Positions 1-8,260 are shown, counted from the first letter of the stretch. The stretch: DNA of 64,000 bases from DATARR01 sp036376245 (GCA_036376245.1 DASVAS010000069.1:1-64000); one strand, 5' to 3'. The notes: generated by a model from the letters alone, not told the origin. Numbers and translations: made by a program.

Positions 1-136
1 CCCTCCCACCCACCCCGGGAGAGGGGGAAGGGGGTGTCAGGTTTTGCTCCCCTCCTCTCCCGGTGTGGGTGGGAGGGAGGGGTCGGGAGAGGAGGGGCCG
101 GGGGTGGTGAGGGCTCTCGTCACCGGCGGCAGACAC
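1..136. repeat. Partial dispersed GC-rich inverted element
   Basis: This spacer holds purine-rich and pyrimidine-rich arms around CCTCCCACCCACCCC and its inverse (about 1-35 and 60-100). Closely similar arms recur at 38011-38213 between two convergent genes. It looks like a dispersed palindromic intergenic element cut by the window edge. The first arm overlaps the last codons of the DUF255 gene, so the element supplies that protein's Pro/Ser/Gly-rich tail. Confidence 0.5.
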
Positions 137-2358
137 GCCCCCTCATTACAAGGTTGATACGTAAGCACAAGACGTTTCATCCCGGCGGAGACCTCGCCCG
201 TGATCTCCAGACGGCCCTGGTAGACCTTCAGGATGTCCTTGGTGAAGGCCGGCGACCAGGTTTCCCCCTCGGGATAGCGCAGGTTGCGCAGCTCGCCGCC
301 CTCGACGCGAAGCTCGGTGGCGAAGAGGTAGGGCTCCGCGGCGGGGTTGGCCTGGAGGTGCCAGCCGGGGGCGACGTCCAGGCGCAGACGGAACGGCCGC
401 CAGCCGCCGTCCTCCCCCCCCATCTCCAGATGGCAGCGCACCAGCCGCTCCTCCAGGTGCTCCAGCGTCGCGCCCGCGGCCTCGGCCGACCGCTCGTGGG
501 CCGCCCGCGCCTCGTCGTAGGACGCCTTCGCCTCCTCGGGACCGGCGTTCTCGTGGTATCGCCGGGCGGCCACCGTCATCATGCGCGCGCCGTCGGGATG
601 CGACTCGACCAGTTGCGAGAAGGCGCGCAGGGTCTCGCGGGCGTGGGCCCGCCAGGAGAGGTCGCCCGTGCGGGCGTGGAGGTCCAGCAGGTTCAGCACC
701 GCCACGGCGTTGGCGCCGGGGGTGGCGCCGTCGAAGATCTCCTTGCTGCGGAACAGGATGTCCGGGCTGGCGCCGGCCGTGAAGAAGCCGCCCTGGCGGT
801 CCGCCAGCCGGACGATCTGCTCGCGGGTCAGCTTGTCCGCCGCCTCCAGCCAGCGCGCCTCCCCCGTGGCGTCGTGCAGGGCCAGGAGGCCGCGGACCAT
901 GTGGACATAGTCCGCCAGCATGGCCTGGATGCGCCCCTTGCCCTGCCGCCAGGAGTGCAGCAGCGGACCGCCCGCCGGCCACATGGTGTCGAGGATGAAG
1001 TCCGCCGCCCGCGCCGCCATCTGCACGTACCGGGGCTCGTCCAGCAGCTTGCCCGCCACCGCGAGACCGTTGATGGCCATGCCGTTCCAGTCCGCCAGGA
1101 TCTTGTCGTCGGTCAGCGGGCGCTCGCGCCGGGCGCGGGCTTCGAACAGCTTGGCCCGGCCGGCGTCGATCTCCCGCATCAGCTCCGGCAGCTCCATGCG
1201 CCGCCGGGCGGCCACCTCCTCCAGGCGGGCGGGGAGATGGAGCACGTAGTGGCTTCCCTCGAAGAACGGCGCGCCTTCGAAGCCCAGGAGGGGCGCGAGG
1301 AAGGTGAAGTCCTCCTCGCCCAGGACCTCGCGCAGCTCCTCGCGGGTCCAGACGTAGAACGCTCCCTCGTGGCCGTGCGTCTCGGCGTCGATGGCGCTCC
1401 AGAAGGCCCCTTCGGGCGAGGTCATCTCGCGCGCGATCCACGCCGCCGTCTCGTGGACGATGCGGGCCGACTGCGGGTCCTCGGTACGGGCGTGCTCGCG
1501 GGCGTACAGCTCCAGGAGGAAGCCGTTGTCGTAGAGCATCTTCTCGAAGTGGGGGATCTTCCACTCGCGGTCGGTGGCGTAGCGGTGGAAGCCACCGCCG
1601 AGCTGGTCGTAGAGGCCGCCGCGGGCCATCTGGTCCAGCGTGGCGGTCAGCATCTCCGCCGCCACCGGCGACTCGTCGGCCATCTCCAGCAGGAGATAGA
1701 GGTTGGACGGCGTGGGGAACTTGGGCGCGCCGCCGAAGCCGCCCCACTGGCGGTCGAAGCGGCGGGCGAGGGAGTCGGCGGCGCGCGCCGCCACGGCTCC
1801 CGAGGGGGGCTCGGGCGACGGTTGGGCGCGCTCCTCCAGGTAGCGGCCCATGGCGCGGGCCATCTCCTCGGCCTGCTCCTCCACGTCCGTCCGCCGGCTC
1901 CTCCAGGCCTGGGAGAGGTCTTCGAGCACGTGCCGGAAGCCGGGACGGCCGTAGCGGTCCTCGGGCGGGAAGTAGGTGCCGGCGTAGAACGGCTTGAGGT
2001 CCGGGGTGAGGAAGACCGAGTTGGGCCACCCCCCCTGCTCGGAGAGGATCTGGGTGGCCGTCATGTAGATCTCGTCGAGGTCCGGCCGCTCCTCGCGGTC
2101 CAGCTTGACGCTGACGAACTCGCGGTTCATCAGCTCGGCGATGCCCGGGTCCGAGAAGGACTCGCGCTCCATGACATGGCACCAGTAGCAGGTGGAGTAC
2201 CCGACGGAGAGGAAGATCGGCTTGTCCTCCTGGCGGGCCTTCGCGATGGCCTCTTCTCCCCAGGGATACCAGTCGACCGGGTTGTGTTGATGCAGGAGCA
2301 GGTACGGGCTGCTCTCGTCGGCGAGTCGGTTGGTGCGTGTGGAAGCGTGCGCGCTCAT
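37..2358 (-). CDS. Thioredoxin-fold DUF255 (YyaL/SSP411-like) protein with DsbD-like C-terminal domain
   Basis: The product is about 773 residues. The N-terminal half is the DUF255 thioredoxin-like domain: SSPYLLLHQHNPVDWYPW, then CYWCHVME in the CxxC position, then GGWP. It is followed by the six-hairpin (alpha/alpha barrel) region of the YyaL family with GGFGGAPKFP and GGGFHRYATDREW. The last 120 residues resemble the DsbD alpha domain and contain YQPCNEGACLPP, so a redox role is likely, but the substrate is unknown. I use ATG 2358, which has GGGGAGGG 7-8 bases upstream; an in-frame start at 2442 would add 28 low-complexity residues and has no such site. Before the IS1380 insertion it lay about 90 bp downstream of the LanC-like gene on the same strand, so the two may once have been co-transcribed. 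The final 20 residues (Pro/Ser/Gly) are encoded by a dispersed repeat. Confidence 0.9.
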   Translation of the reverse strand: MSAHASTRTNRLADESSPYLLLHQHNPVDWYPWGEEAIAKARQEDKPIFLSVGYSTCYWCHVMERESFSDPGIAELMNREFVSVKLDREERPDLDEIYMTATQILSEQGGWPNSVFLTPDLKPFYAGTYFPPEDRYGRPGFRHVLEDLSQAWRSRRTDVEEQAEEMARAMGRYLEERAQPSPEPPSGAVAARAADSLARRFDRQWGGFGGAPKFPTPSNLYLLLEMADESPVAAEMLTATLDQMARGGLYDQLGGGFHRYATDREWKIPHFEKMLYDNGFLLELYAREHARTEDPQSARIVHETAAWIAREMTSPEGAFWSAIDAETHGHEGAFYVWTREELREVLGEEDFTFLAPLLGFEGAPFFEGSHYVLHLPARLEEVAARRRMELPELMREIDAGRAKLFEARARRERPLTDDKILADWNGMAINGLAVAGKLLDEPRYVQMAARAADFILDTMWPAGGPLLHSWRQGKGRIQAMLADYVHMVRGLLALHDATGEARWLEAADKLTREQIVRLADRQGGFFTAGASPDILFRSKEIFDGATPGANAVAVLNLLDLHARTGDLSWRAHARETLRAFSQLVESHPDGARMMTVAARRYHENAGPEEAKASYDEARAAHERSAEAAGATLEHLEERLVRCHLEMGGEDGGWRPFRLRLDVAPGWHLQANPAAEPYLFATELRVEGGELRNLRYPEGETWSPAFTKDILKVYQGRLEITGEVSAGMKRLVLTYQPCNEGACLPPVTRALTTPGPSSPDPSLPPTPGEEGSKT

Positions 2359-2450
2359 GTGATGCCCTCCCCAGGGGGATTGTATGCGGGATGGGGGCTT
2401 GCAGGTTGCTTGCCGGGTGGGGCGGCATGCCGGGGCCCTCACCTCCTTAG

Positions 2451-4184
2451 CCCGGATTTCTCACACCGGGTCTCTCGCCGGTTTGTTTGGGGTCCAAGAT
2501 GAGCAAGGAGAGCGTGCTGCGAGGGCAGTGCGCTCCCCAGTCCCCCCTGGTTGCCTGTGCAGGCGTCAAGAACTGCTGTCTTACGCCGGAGTTCCGCAGT
2601 CCAGGTCCGCTGCTTCGGTCGCACCAGAGACACCTCGAGCTGAAAAGCATTTCAGAGGAACCGGACTTCAGACGATGGCTCAGGCCAAGGCAGGAGGACT
2701 CGCTCGTAACTGGATAACAATTTGAGCGAACAGGGCCGCATAAGGGTAGGAACTGGCCAGATGGATCCAGACACGCCGCACCGTCACTTTGACCTGAGCG
2801 CCGATCTTGAGAAGTTTGGTACGAATCGTGTCACAGCGGGCCTGCGCCAGCTCAGTGCCTGCCAGCCCGAGACGGCGCAGCTCATGAAGCAGAACGTAGG
2901 CGACGGAGGAAAACCATAGCCGCACCTGATTGCTGCTCAAGTGATGGGTCGAGGTGCGGTCGGCAAACAGGCACAACTGCTGCTCTTTGATACGATTCTC
3001 CATCTCCCCGCGGGCACAATACAGCTTCTCGTAAAGCTCCTGGGCACTCCACTTCTCGCTGGAAAGAGAGGTCACGATGAACCGAGGATTGGCGCCCTTG
3101 GACAGGTGCTCAGCTTTGCCAACGACGCGCCGCTGCCGAGACCAACTCTTCCGGGTCTGGTAGAGAAAATCTTTGAACACACGCGCCGCCTGACCAGACT
3201 CCTCGAACAGCGTACGGGCCTGCGTCAACTCACCCCCGACAGCTCGCTGCAGGCGAGCATTGCGAGCCAGGCCCAAGACAAAGTCCACGCCCTGACTCTC
3301 GCACCAACTCATCAGCTCTTCGCGAGCAAACCCTGAATCGCCTCGCACCAGAATGCGCACCTCGGGCCAACTCTGGCGAATCCGCGTCACGATGCGCTCG
3401 AGCTCAGCGACGGCACCAGAAGAGGCGTCGACATTCGCCTCCCGCAGCCGGGCGCACAACAGGTGAGAACCACTAAAAATGTACAGGGGGAGGTAGCAGT
3501 ACCCTCCATAGTAACCATGGAAAAAACGACCTTCCTGCTCGCCATGGAGAGGATCGTCGGTCGCATCCAGATCCAGCACGATGTCGTCCGGAGCTGACCG
3601 ATGGGCCGCCAGGAAGACATCGACGAAGAAGCGATCCACAGCCTCGGTGTCAAGGCTGATCTTGCGATAGCGATCCTGCTTCACAGTCCCCCATTCCAAG
3701 CGGTTCAACGTACTCTTGCCGGCCAGCGGCTTGCCCCGGTCCTGCTCCTGGCGCCGGTCCTGGCCGGTCGGATCAGCCTTGCCGACTACCGAGGCCAGCA
3801 ACGGATCCGTCCGCAACTCGTCGTGATCATTCAGATCCTCATAGCCCAGAGCCAGTCCCAACACACGCTGGCGAACCAACTCCTCAAGGCTGTGCTCCAC
3901 CAGGGCCGGATTGCGATGATCCTTGAAACAAGCCGCAAACTGCTCCAGAAGGCCCAAGCGCCGATCCACCTCGGCCAACAGCAAGACCCCTCCATCCGAG
4001 CTCAAGGTACCGCCGTCGAAGGACGCCACTACCGTCCGCCGAGTCATCCCTTGAAACTCAAACTGATGAGGAATACACTCTGTCGTCATAGGGCTATCCT
4101 CCTTTTGGGGTACAAGTGCTTGCTGATACAACACTTATACCACGGGAGGTAGCCCTTTTACATGCCTACGGTGAGAAATCCGGG
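2451..4184 (-). mobile_element. IS1380-family insertion sequence, complete (1734 bp)
   Basis: The ends are perfect 14-bp inverted repeats: CCCGGATTTCTCAC at 2451-2464 and its complement at 4171-4184. Both are flanked by TTAG (2447-2450 and 4185-4188), a 4-bp target duplication, as is usual for the IS1380 family. The single transposase gene is full length. Intact ends and an exact duplication point to recent insertion. Base composition is visibly less GC-rich than the flanks. The target TTAG contains the TAA stop codon of the LanC-like gene (minus strand), so the insertion left that protein unchanged. Confidence 0.95.
2680..4089 (-). CDS. IS1380-family transposase
   Basis: A DDE transposase of about 469 residues that moves the surrounding element by cut-and-paste. 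The DDE domain carries VASFDGGTLSSDGGVLLL near the N-terminus, the D in VLDLDATDDPLHG, the second D in ILVRGDSGFARE, and a late E in CARGEMENRIKEQQ, all typical of IS1380/ISEcp1 transposases. The start is ATG 4089, with AAGGAGG 9 bases upstream; an in-frame ATG at 4134 would add 15 residues ahead of that ribosome site. There is no internal stop or frameshift, so the enzyme is probably active. Confidence 0.95.
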   Translation of the reverse strand: MTTECIPHQFEFQGMTRRTVVASFDGGTLSSDGGVLLLAEVDRRLGLLEQFAACFKDHRNPALVEHSLEELVRQRVLGLALGYEDLNDHDELRTDPLLASVVGKADPTGQDRRQEQDRGKPLAGKSTLNRLEWGTVKQDRYRKISLDTEAVDRFFVDVFLAAHRSAPDDIVLDLDATDDPLHGEQEGRFFHGYYGGYCYLPLYIFSGSHLLCARLREANVDASSGAVAELERIVTRIRQSWPEVRILVRGDSGFAREELMSWCESQGVDFVLGLARNARLQRAVGGELTQARTLFEESGQAARVFKDFLYQTRKSWSRQRRVVGKAEHLSKGANPRFIVTSLSSEKWSAQELYEKLYCARGEMENRIKEQQLCLFADRTSTHHLSSNQVRLWFSSVAYVLLHELRRLGLAGTELAQARCDTIRTKLLKIGAQVKVTVRRVWIHLASSYPYAALFAQIVIQLRASPPALA

Positions 4185-5600
4185 TTAGTCAAACAACAAG
4201 AGGCAGGGAAGACTTTCCGGTGCGGCAAGGCGCAGCAGCGTATAGCCGATTCCTGATACGCCCTGGATGAAGGAAGGGGCAAAGAGGTCCTGGCCACACG
4301 TGGCCAGAAATTCATACCTTCCCTTGGAGCGTTTCCGTTGCCCAACGCGTTCCATGAGAGTAAACGCCGCCTCCAGGGATCGCACGTCACCCATGCGCTG
4401 ATGAGCTGACAAAAGCAGTTCGATCATTCCCATATGACCAGAGCAAATGTCATCGGAACCATCCAGATCTTCTCCACCTGATGCGTACGACCGCACTCTG
4501 CGCAGGGTCCGGTCGATCTCCGCCTGCCCCTCCGGTGTACCGCAAATATGTAGAGAACCTATCTGGCCGAGAACTATGCCAACCGCTCCATGACACCAGG
4601 ATTCAGGAAACTCGCTCTGTGGCACGGAGGGAGGGCAGAGCTCTATCAAATCACTTGGCGCCCCGGAGACCCACCAGTCACCCCAGGTACCCCGCCGAGG
4701 GCTATATCGAGACTGAAAGAGCAATCGAACGTCTCTCCAACTTCCATGCTCCGGACAGTACAGACTGCGCACAAAGGAGAGCCCTTCCTGTGCGGCATCC
4801 CAGAGATCTTGTTCAGCCACGACCTCGTGGAGGCGCAGGAGCGAATAACTGACTCCCGCGGCACCATAAGCGAACCCTGCCAGAGGAGGTTTTCCAACAG
4901 ACAGGGGCCATGCCCGTGGACGGCCTTCGAACGAAACGCGCACTTTCAGGAGGTGCCGGGCACAGGCGAGAGCGACTTCCAGCGGAGATCTCCCTTCTTG
5001 ATTGGGTATGGAAATCTCATCTCCAAGTGCCAAGAGAGCAAGAATCGCTCCGGCGCAGCCCTTCTGGATACGGGGCGACTGGTCGTCGTCGATCCGCTCC
5101 TGATCGATCAAGCCTGAAATCAGGTGTGCTTCCCGCAAAAGGTCCCTCTCACCGAGCAGTTCCCCCACCTTTGCGAAGCCGTAGATCAAGGAGCCCAGAC
5201 CGACGAAGCCGCCGACGGGAAACCTGATCTGTCTGGCCTTTTCCGCATCCGCCGCCAACTCCGCAAGCTCCTGACGGAGAGGTTCCAGTACGCGAAGCGC
5301 CAGTTTTCCGCATTCACCGCCACCGCACACGCGCTCAAAGGCCGCCAGAAATACCGCGACGCCTAAATAACCGTCGCCCAGATAAGGCCCGAGCTTGACC
5401 ATGCGAAGAGGTGTGAGCTCCGTACCGTAACCCGTCGGCCCTCGCCAGATCACCTTGCCATCCCGCGTCCGGATACTGTGGTCACGGAGCTGCTCGACGA
5501 TCGCGGCAGCCTCGTTCAGGAGTTGAGCACGGTCCATTCTATGTTTCCAAGAGAAAGTCTCACTCCGATTCCCGCCAGGGCTCGAATGTTGTCCACACAA
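4185..5600 (-). CDS. Free-standing LanC-like protein (LanM-type cyclase domain)
   Basis: The 471 residues match the C-terminal cyclase half of class II lanthipeptide synthetases: a WRGPTGYGTELTPLR / LGPYLGDGYLGVAVFLAA entry, repeated GxxG helices, SWCHGAVGI (C336) and the family ending GVSGIGYTLLRLAAPESLP. There is no dehydratase domain and no LanB or LanM elsewhere in the window. Several catalytic positions look changed by eye. The paired zinc ligands CH or CC read C386-S387 (in CSGHMG), the usual GxxHG histidine is Tyr (GFAYGAAG), and the Asp that normally precedes GxAG is absent (PRIQKGCAG). It may therefore bind peptide rather than cyclise it. TTG 5600 has AAGGAGG 10 bases upstream; ATG 5537 is the alternative and lacks a good site. 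It is divergent from the other cluster genes. Its TAA stop lies in the IS1380 target duplication. Confidence 0.82.
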   Translation of the reverse strand: MCGQHSSPGGNRSETFSWKHRMDRAQLLNEAAAIVEQLRDHSIRTRDGKVIWRGPTGYGTELTPLRMVKLGPYLGDGYLGVAVFLAAFERVCGGGECGKLALRVLEPLRQELAELAADAEKARQIRFPVGGFVGLGSLIYGFAKVGELLGERDLLREAHLISGLIDQERIDDDQSPRIQKGCAGAILALLALGDEISIPNQEGRSPLEVALACARHLLKVRVSFEGRPRAWPLSVGKPPLAGFAYGAAGVSYSLLRLHEVVAEQDLWDAAQEGLSFVRSLYCPEHGSWRDVRLLFQSRYSPRRGTWGDWWVSGAPSDLIELCPPSVPQSEFPESWCHGAVGIVLGQIGSLHICGTPEGQAEIDRTLRRVRSYASGGEDLDGSDDICSGHMGMIELLLSAHQRMGDVRSLEAAFTLMERVGQRKRSKGRYEFLATCGQDLFAPSFIQGVSGIGYTLLRLAAPESLPCLLLFD

Positions 5601-5758
5601 GGACTATTTGCCTCCTTGGAAGGAAAACAGAGCCCCTCTCGATAAGCATAGCATGAAGAAATCTCGACGCCCCCGAACGCCCATGCTACGTACCCGGTCT
5701 GTTCGGACGAGCTGTAGTACCATCTCCAAGCCTTGGAAAGACCTCGAAAGGAGACCCC

Positions 5759-5866
5759 ATGCCACGGCGCACCGTCGTCTTCCTCCTCCCACTTACCGGC
5801 CTGGCCTCCAACATCTCCTGGGTTCAAGACGCCAAAGCTGACATCTCTCCCGAGTCCGTGCGGTAG
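5759..5866 (+). CDS. 35-residue ORF preceding the flavoprotein gene
   Basis: A small ORF starting MPRRTVVFLLPLTGLAS and ending PESVR. It has AAGGAGA four bases before ATG, and its stop overlaps the ribosome site (TAGGAGA) of the next gene, 12 bases downstream. This arrangement suggests it is translated and coupled to the flavoprotein gene. It has two Arg, then a hydrophobic stretch (residues 6-16) and a polar tail with DAKAD, which is compatible with a short signal or membrane peptide. It lacks a double-glycine motif and cysteines. No family is recognised; it could be a second peptide product or a leader ORF. Confidence 0.5.
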   Translation: MPRRTVVFLLPLTGLASNISWVQDAKADISPESVR

Positions 5867-5878
5867 GAGACCGGGGCG

Positions 5879-6472
5879 ATGAGAATCCTGGTCGGCATCA
5901 CAGGTTCCATCGGCGTTCTGGGGATCCACTCCTACCTCGCCAGCTTCCTGGGGCAGAAGGAGGTCGAGGAGCTCAGGATCCTGATGACCCCCACGGCCGC
6001 CCGTTTCGTCAGTCCGCGCGCCCTCGAGGCTCTCATCGGCGTGCCCGTGCGGGTCGATCCCTGGACGGATGCGGGGCAGATGATCTCCCCGCCTTCCCTG
6101 GTGAAGGATATCGACCTCTACCTCATCGCTCCCGCCAGCGCGACCACTCTTGGCAAGTGCGCGGCGGGGATCGCCGATACGCTGGTGACCAACTGCTACC
6201 TCTGCTATACGGGCCCCGTCGCTTTCGCCCCCGCCATGGCTCCGGAGATGTGGGACCACCCCGCGGTCCGCGCCAACTTCGAGCGGCTCAAGGAATACGG
6301 CGCCTGCATCCTACCCGCCGGGGTAGGATTTTCGGCGGCCCTGGGGCGGAGCATCAAGGGCGCCCTCTGCCCTTACAAGGAGATGTGGCCGCTCCTGAAG
6401 GCTCTCGTCGAGAACGCGCGAAAGCCTCCCTCCGAAGAGACGGACACGGGCCCGCCCGCCGGAAAAAACTGA
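5879..6472 (+). CDS. EpiD/Dfp-fold flavoprotein (HFCD superfamily) with altered motifs
   Basis: A 197-residue Rossmann-like flavoprotein. The N-terminus MRILVGITGSIG is the flavin-binding start of the family, followed by IAPASATTLGKCAAGIAD and PAMAPEMWDHPAVRANFERLKEYG. In lantibiotic cysteine decarboxylases (EpiD, MrsD) and CoaC the signatures are a conserved His, PASANT and PxMNxxMW. Here, by eye, the His position is Met68 (GQMIS), PASANT is PASATT and the Asn of PxMNxxMW is Ala121. The flavin fold is clear, but canonical peptidyl-cysteine decarboxylation is doubtful. Its position beside a precursor ending in Cys still makes the peptide the obvious substrate or ligand. The start is ATG 5879, with TAGGAGA nine bases upstream. 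Other members of the fold (UbiX, dipicolinate synthase B) use different chemistry, so another reaction is possible. Confidence 0.8.
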   Translation: MRILVGITGSIGVLGIHSYLASFLGQKEVEELRILMTPTAARFVSPRALEALIGVPVRVDPWTDAGQMISPPSLVKDIDLYLIAPASATTLGKCAAGIADTLVTNCYLCYTGPVAFAPAMAPEMWDHPAVRANFERLKEYGACILPAGVGFSAALGRSIKGALCPYKEMWPLLKALVENARKPPSEETDTGPPAGKN

Positions 6473-6526
6473 CCGCCGGGGCTTGTCACGTTTCAGCTCT
6501 CTCCCGTACCATAGAAAATAGTAAGA

Positions 6527-6546
6527 CCCTACCTCAGAGGGTAGGG
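6527..6546 (+). promoter_or_regulatory. Hairpin in the leader of the radical SAM gene
   Basis: CCCTACC (6527-6533) pairs with GGTAGGG (6540-6546) around a 6-nt loop. It lies 29 nt before the TTG start, in the 103-bp gap after the flavoprotein gene, and has no T-run. A weak promoter-like TTGTCA (6484-6489) lies upstream. It could be a processing site or attenuator. Confidence 0.35.
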
Positions 6547-6575
6547 GTTCCCGCTGAAGCGGAGAGGAGGATTTC

Positions 6576-8021
6576 TTGCCTCTGAACATCCTGCAGCAGT
6601 CCCCCCATGACTTGAATCCGACGCAGGACGAAGCCCTCAGAGTCAGCCCAAGCCAGAAGTGGGTTCCCTCCCGCTACACCGTCCGGGCAACGACTGATGA
6701 CGGCCGCCTCATCGTCTGGAACACCCTCAATGGCGCGATGAGCATCTTCAAGCCCGACCAGGTCGGCGACGTCAAGAGGCTCCTCCGCAAGTCGGGCTCT
6801 GAAGAGCAGCTCGCGGGCATCCTCAAGTATCTGGTGGACCGGGGCTTCATGGTCAAGGACGGCACGAACGAGTACCGCAAGATCCAACTCGCCTTTGGCC
6901 AGCAGCACTACCGTAACGACGTGCTGCAACTGATCCTGCTGGCTTCCGAGGACTGCAACTTCCGCTGTACCTACTGCTACGAAGACTTCGCCCGCGGCAC
7001 CATGCAACCAGCCGTGCGAGCGGCTACCAGGAAGCTCGTCGAAAAGCGCATCAAGAACTTGCGCCAGCTTCACATCAACTGGTTTGGCGGCGAGCCCCTC
7101 TACGGCTTCGCGGCGATCGAGGAGCTCGCCCCCTTCTTCATCCAGATCTGCGCAGAAAACTCGGTGAGATTCCGCAGCAACATGACCACCAACGGGTACC
7201 TGCTGACCCCCGAGGTGGCCGAGAAGCTGCTCGCCTGGCAGATCACCCGATTCCAGATCACCCTCGACGGGCGTCCCGAAGACCACGACCGGAGCCGGCC
7301 GACGCGGAACGGCCAGGGAAGCTTCTGGACGATCATCGAGAACCTGAAAGCCCTCAGCCGCCGGACCGAGGACTACGAAGTCGCGCTCCGCGTGAACTTC
7401 GACAGGAACAACCATCCCCACATGACCGAGTTCATGGACATCATAAAACGGGAGATCGGCGACGATCCCCGCTTCCAGATGCGGTTCCATGGCGTCGGCC
7501 GCTGGGGAGGTCAGAACGATGAACAGCTCGACGTCTGCGGCCCCGACGAGGCGGCCCAGATCCGCTACGACCTGAAACAGGAAGCCCGGAAACGGGGCAT
7601 CAGCATCGGCCGGGGCCTCAAGGACGTCAGCGGATTCGGCAACGACGCCTGCTATGCCGCGCGGCCCTTCAACTTCATCATCGGCGCCAGCGGCAAGCTC
7701 ATGAAGTGCACCGTGGCTCTCGACAAGGACGACGCCAACGTCGTCGGCCGCCTCACCGAGCAAGGCGACCTGGAGATCGATCGCGACAAGCTGGCGCTCT
7801 GGACCGAGCCCGCGTTCGAAAGCGACTCGAAATGCAAGAAGTGCGTCATTCTCCCCGCCTGCCAGGGGCTCCATTGCCCCCTCGTCCGGATGGAAGAACA
7901 CCGCTCTCCCTGCAGCCCCGTCCGGCTCAATCTCAAGCATGCTTTGAGGGAAACGAGCGAGATCCTGGAAACGGGTCGCCAGGTTCCCCTCAAACTTGAA
8001 TCGCCCGTGGCAGCTTCCTGA
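6576..8021 (+). CDS. Radical SAM/SPASM peptide-maturase-like enzyme
   Basis: The 481-residue product has three parts. Residues 1-120 form an N-terminal region (SRYTVRATTDDGRLIVWNTL, LVDRGFMV) like the peptide-recognition regions of RiPP radical SAM maturases. The SAM-cluster motif is C127-x3-C131-x2-C134 (CNFRCTYC), followed by WFGGEPL and MTTNGYLL. The C-terminal SPASM domain has cysteines C359, C378, C420, C423, C429, C434 and C446, enough for two auxiliary iron-sulfur clusters. The family makes C-S, C-C or related bonds in peptides. The precursor gene begins 51 bp downstream and is the likely substrate; Cys52 and Cys54 are the obvious targets for thioether formation. The TTG start at 6576 has GAGGAGG six bases upstream. 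The residue type modified cannot be read from the sequence. Confidence 0.9.
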   Translation: MPLNILQQSPHDLNPTQDEALRVSPSQKWVPSRYTVRATTDDGRLIVWNTLNGAMSIFKPDQVGDVKRLLRKSGSEEQLAGILKYLVDRGFMVKDGTNEYRKIQLAFGQQHYRNDVLQLILLASEDCNFRCTYCYEDFARGTMQPAVRAATRKLVEKRIKNLRQLHINWFGGEPLYGFAAIEELAPFFIQICAENSVRFRSNMTTNGYLLTPEVAEKLLAWQITRFQITLDGRPEDHDRSRPTRNGQGSFWTIIENLKALSRRTEDYEVALRVNFDRNNHPHMTEFMDIIKREIGDDPRFQMRFHGVGRWGGQNDEQLDVCGPDEAAQIRYDLKQEARKRGISIGRGLKDVSGFGNDACYAARPFNFIIGASGKLMKCTVALDKDDANVVGRLTEQGDLEIDRDKLALWTEPAFESDSKCKKCVILPACQGLHCPLVRMEEHRSPCSPVRLNLKHALRETSEILETGRQVPLKLESPVAAS

Positions 8022-8072
8022 ATTGTTCGGGATTTGCCGTAACTTCAACCCATTGTCCATGAAGGAGAAGAA

Positions 8073-8237
8073 ATGGCGGACAAGGATCAGATCCGGAAAG
8101 ACGAAGAGAACGTCAAGCACAATGAAGCGTCCGAAGTCACCGAGCTCGACGATCAGAGCCTGGACGAGGCTTCCGGCGGCAGCGAGTTCCGCGACCAGGA
8201 GGCGCTGGCGGACGGCAACAACAACTGTCTCTGCTAG
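8073..8237 (+). CDS. RiPP precursor peptide, double-glycine leader, Cys-Leu-Cys terminus
   Basis: The 54-residue peptide has a charged leader (residues 1-36) ending VTELDDQSLDEASGG. This is the acidic helix plus GG cleavage motif typical of class II lanthipeptide and bacteriocin leaders. Cleavage after Gly36 would release an 18-residue core, SEFRDQEALADGNNNCLC. The core has one Ser (position 1), two Cys (16 and 18) and no Thr. The C-terminal Cys resembles substrates of LanD-type decarboxylases, and a CxC end suits a small radical-SAM-formed ring. The ATG at 8073 has AAGGAGA four to six bases upstream. The gene sits 51 bp after the radical SAM gene and just before a strong hairpin. No membrane segment is present. 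The call rests on leader form and context, not on homology to a named family. Confidence 0.82.
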   Translation: MADKDQIRKDEENVKHNEASEVTELDDQSLDEASGGSEFRDQEALADGNNNCLC

Positions 8238-8260
8238 AAGAGGCCGACATTCGTACCCGC

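Noticed and set aside
34..2502. Very long open frame on the plus strand opposite the DUF255 gene
   Set aside because: Its composition (Arg/Gly/Val/Leu) is that of an antisense shadow in GC-rich DNA; the minus-strand protein has clear motifs. The same applies to the long antisense frames opposite the large surface protein, RND, multicopper oxidase and radical SAM genes.
4185..5600. LanC-like gene as a pseudogene cut by the IS element
   Set aside because: The stop codon lies in the target duplication and the C-terminus matches the family ending, so the protein is complete.
5604..5792. 62-residue minus-strand ORF directly upstream of the LanC-like gene
   Set aside because: It ends in the ribosome site of the LanC-like gene, but lacks its own convincing ribosome site and any leader-like or RiPP-like feature.
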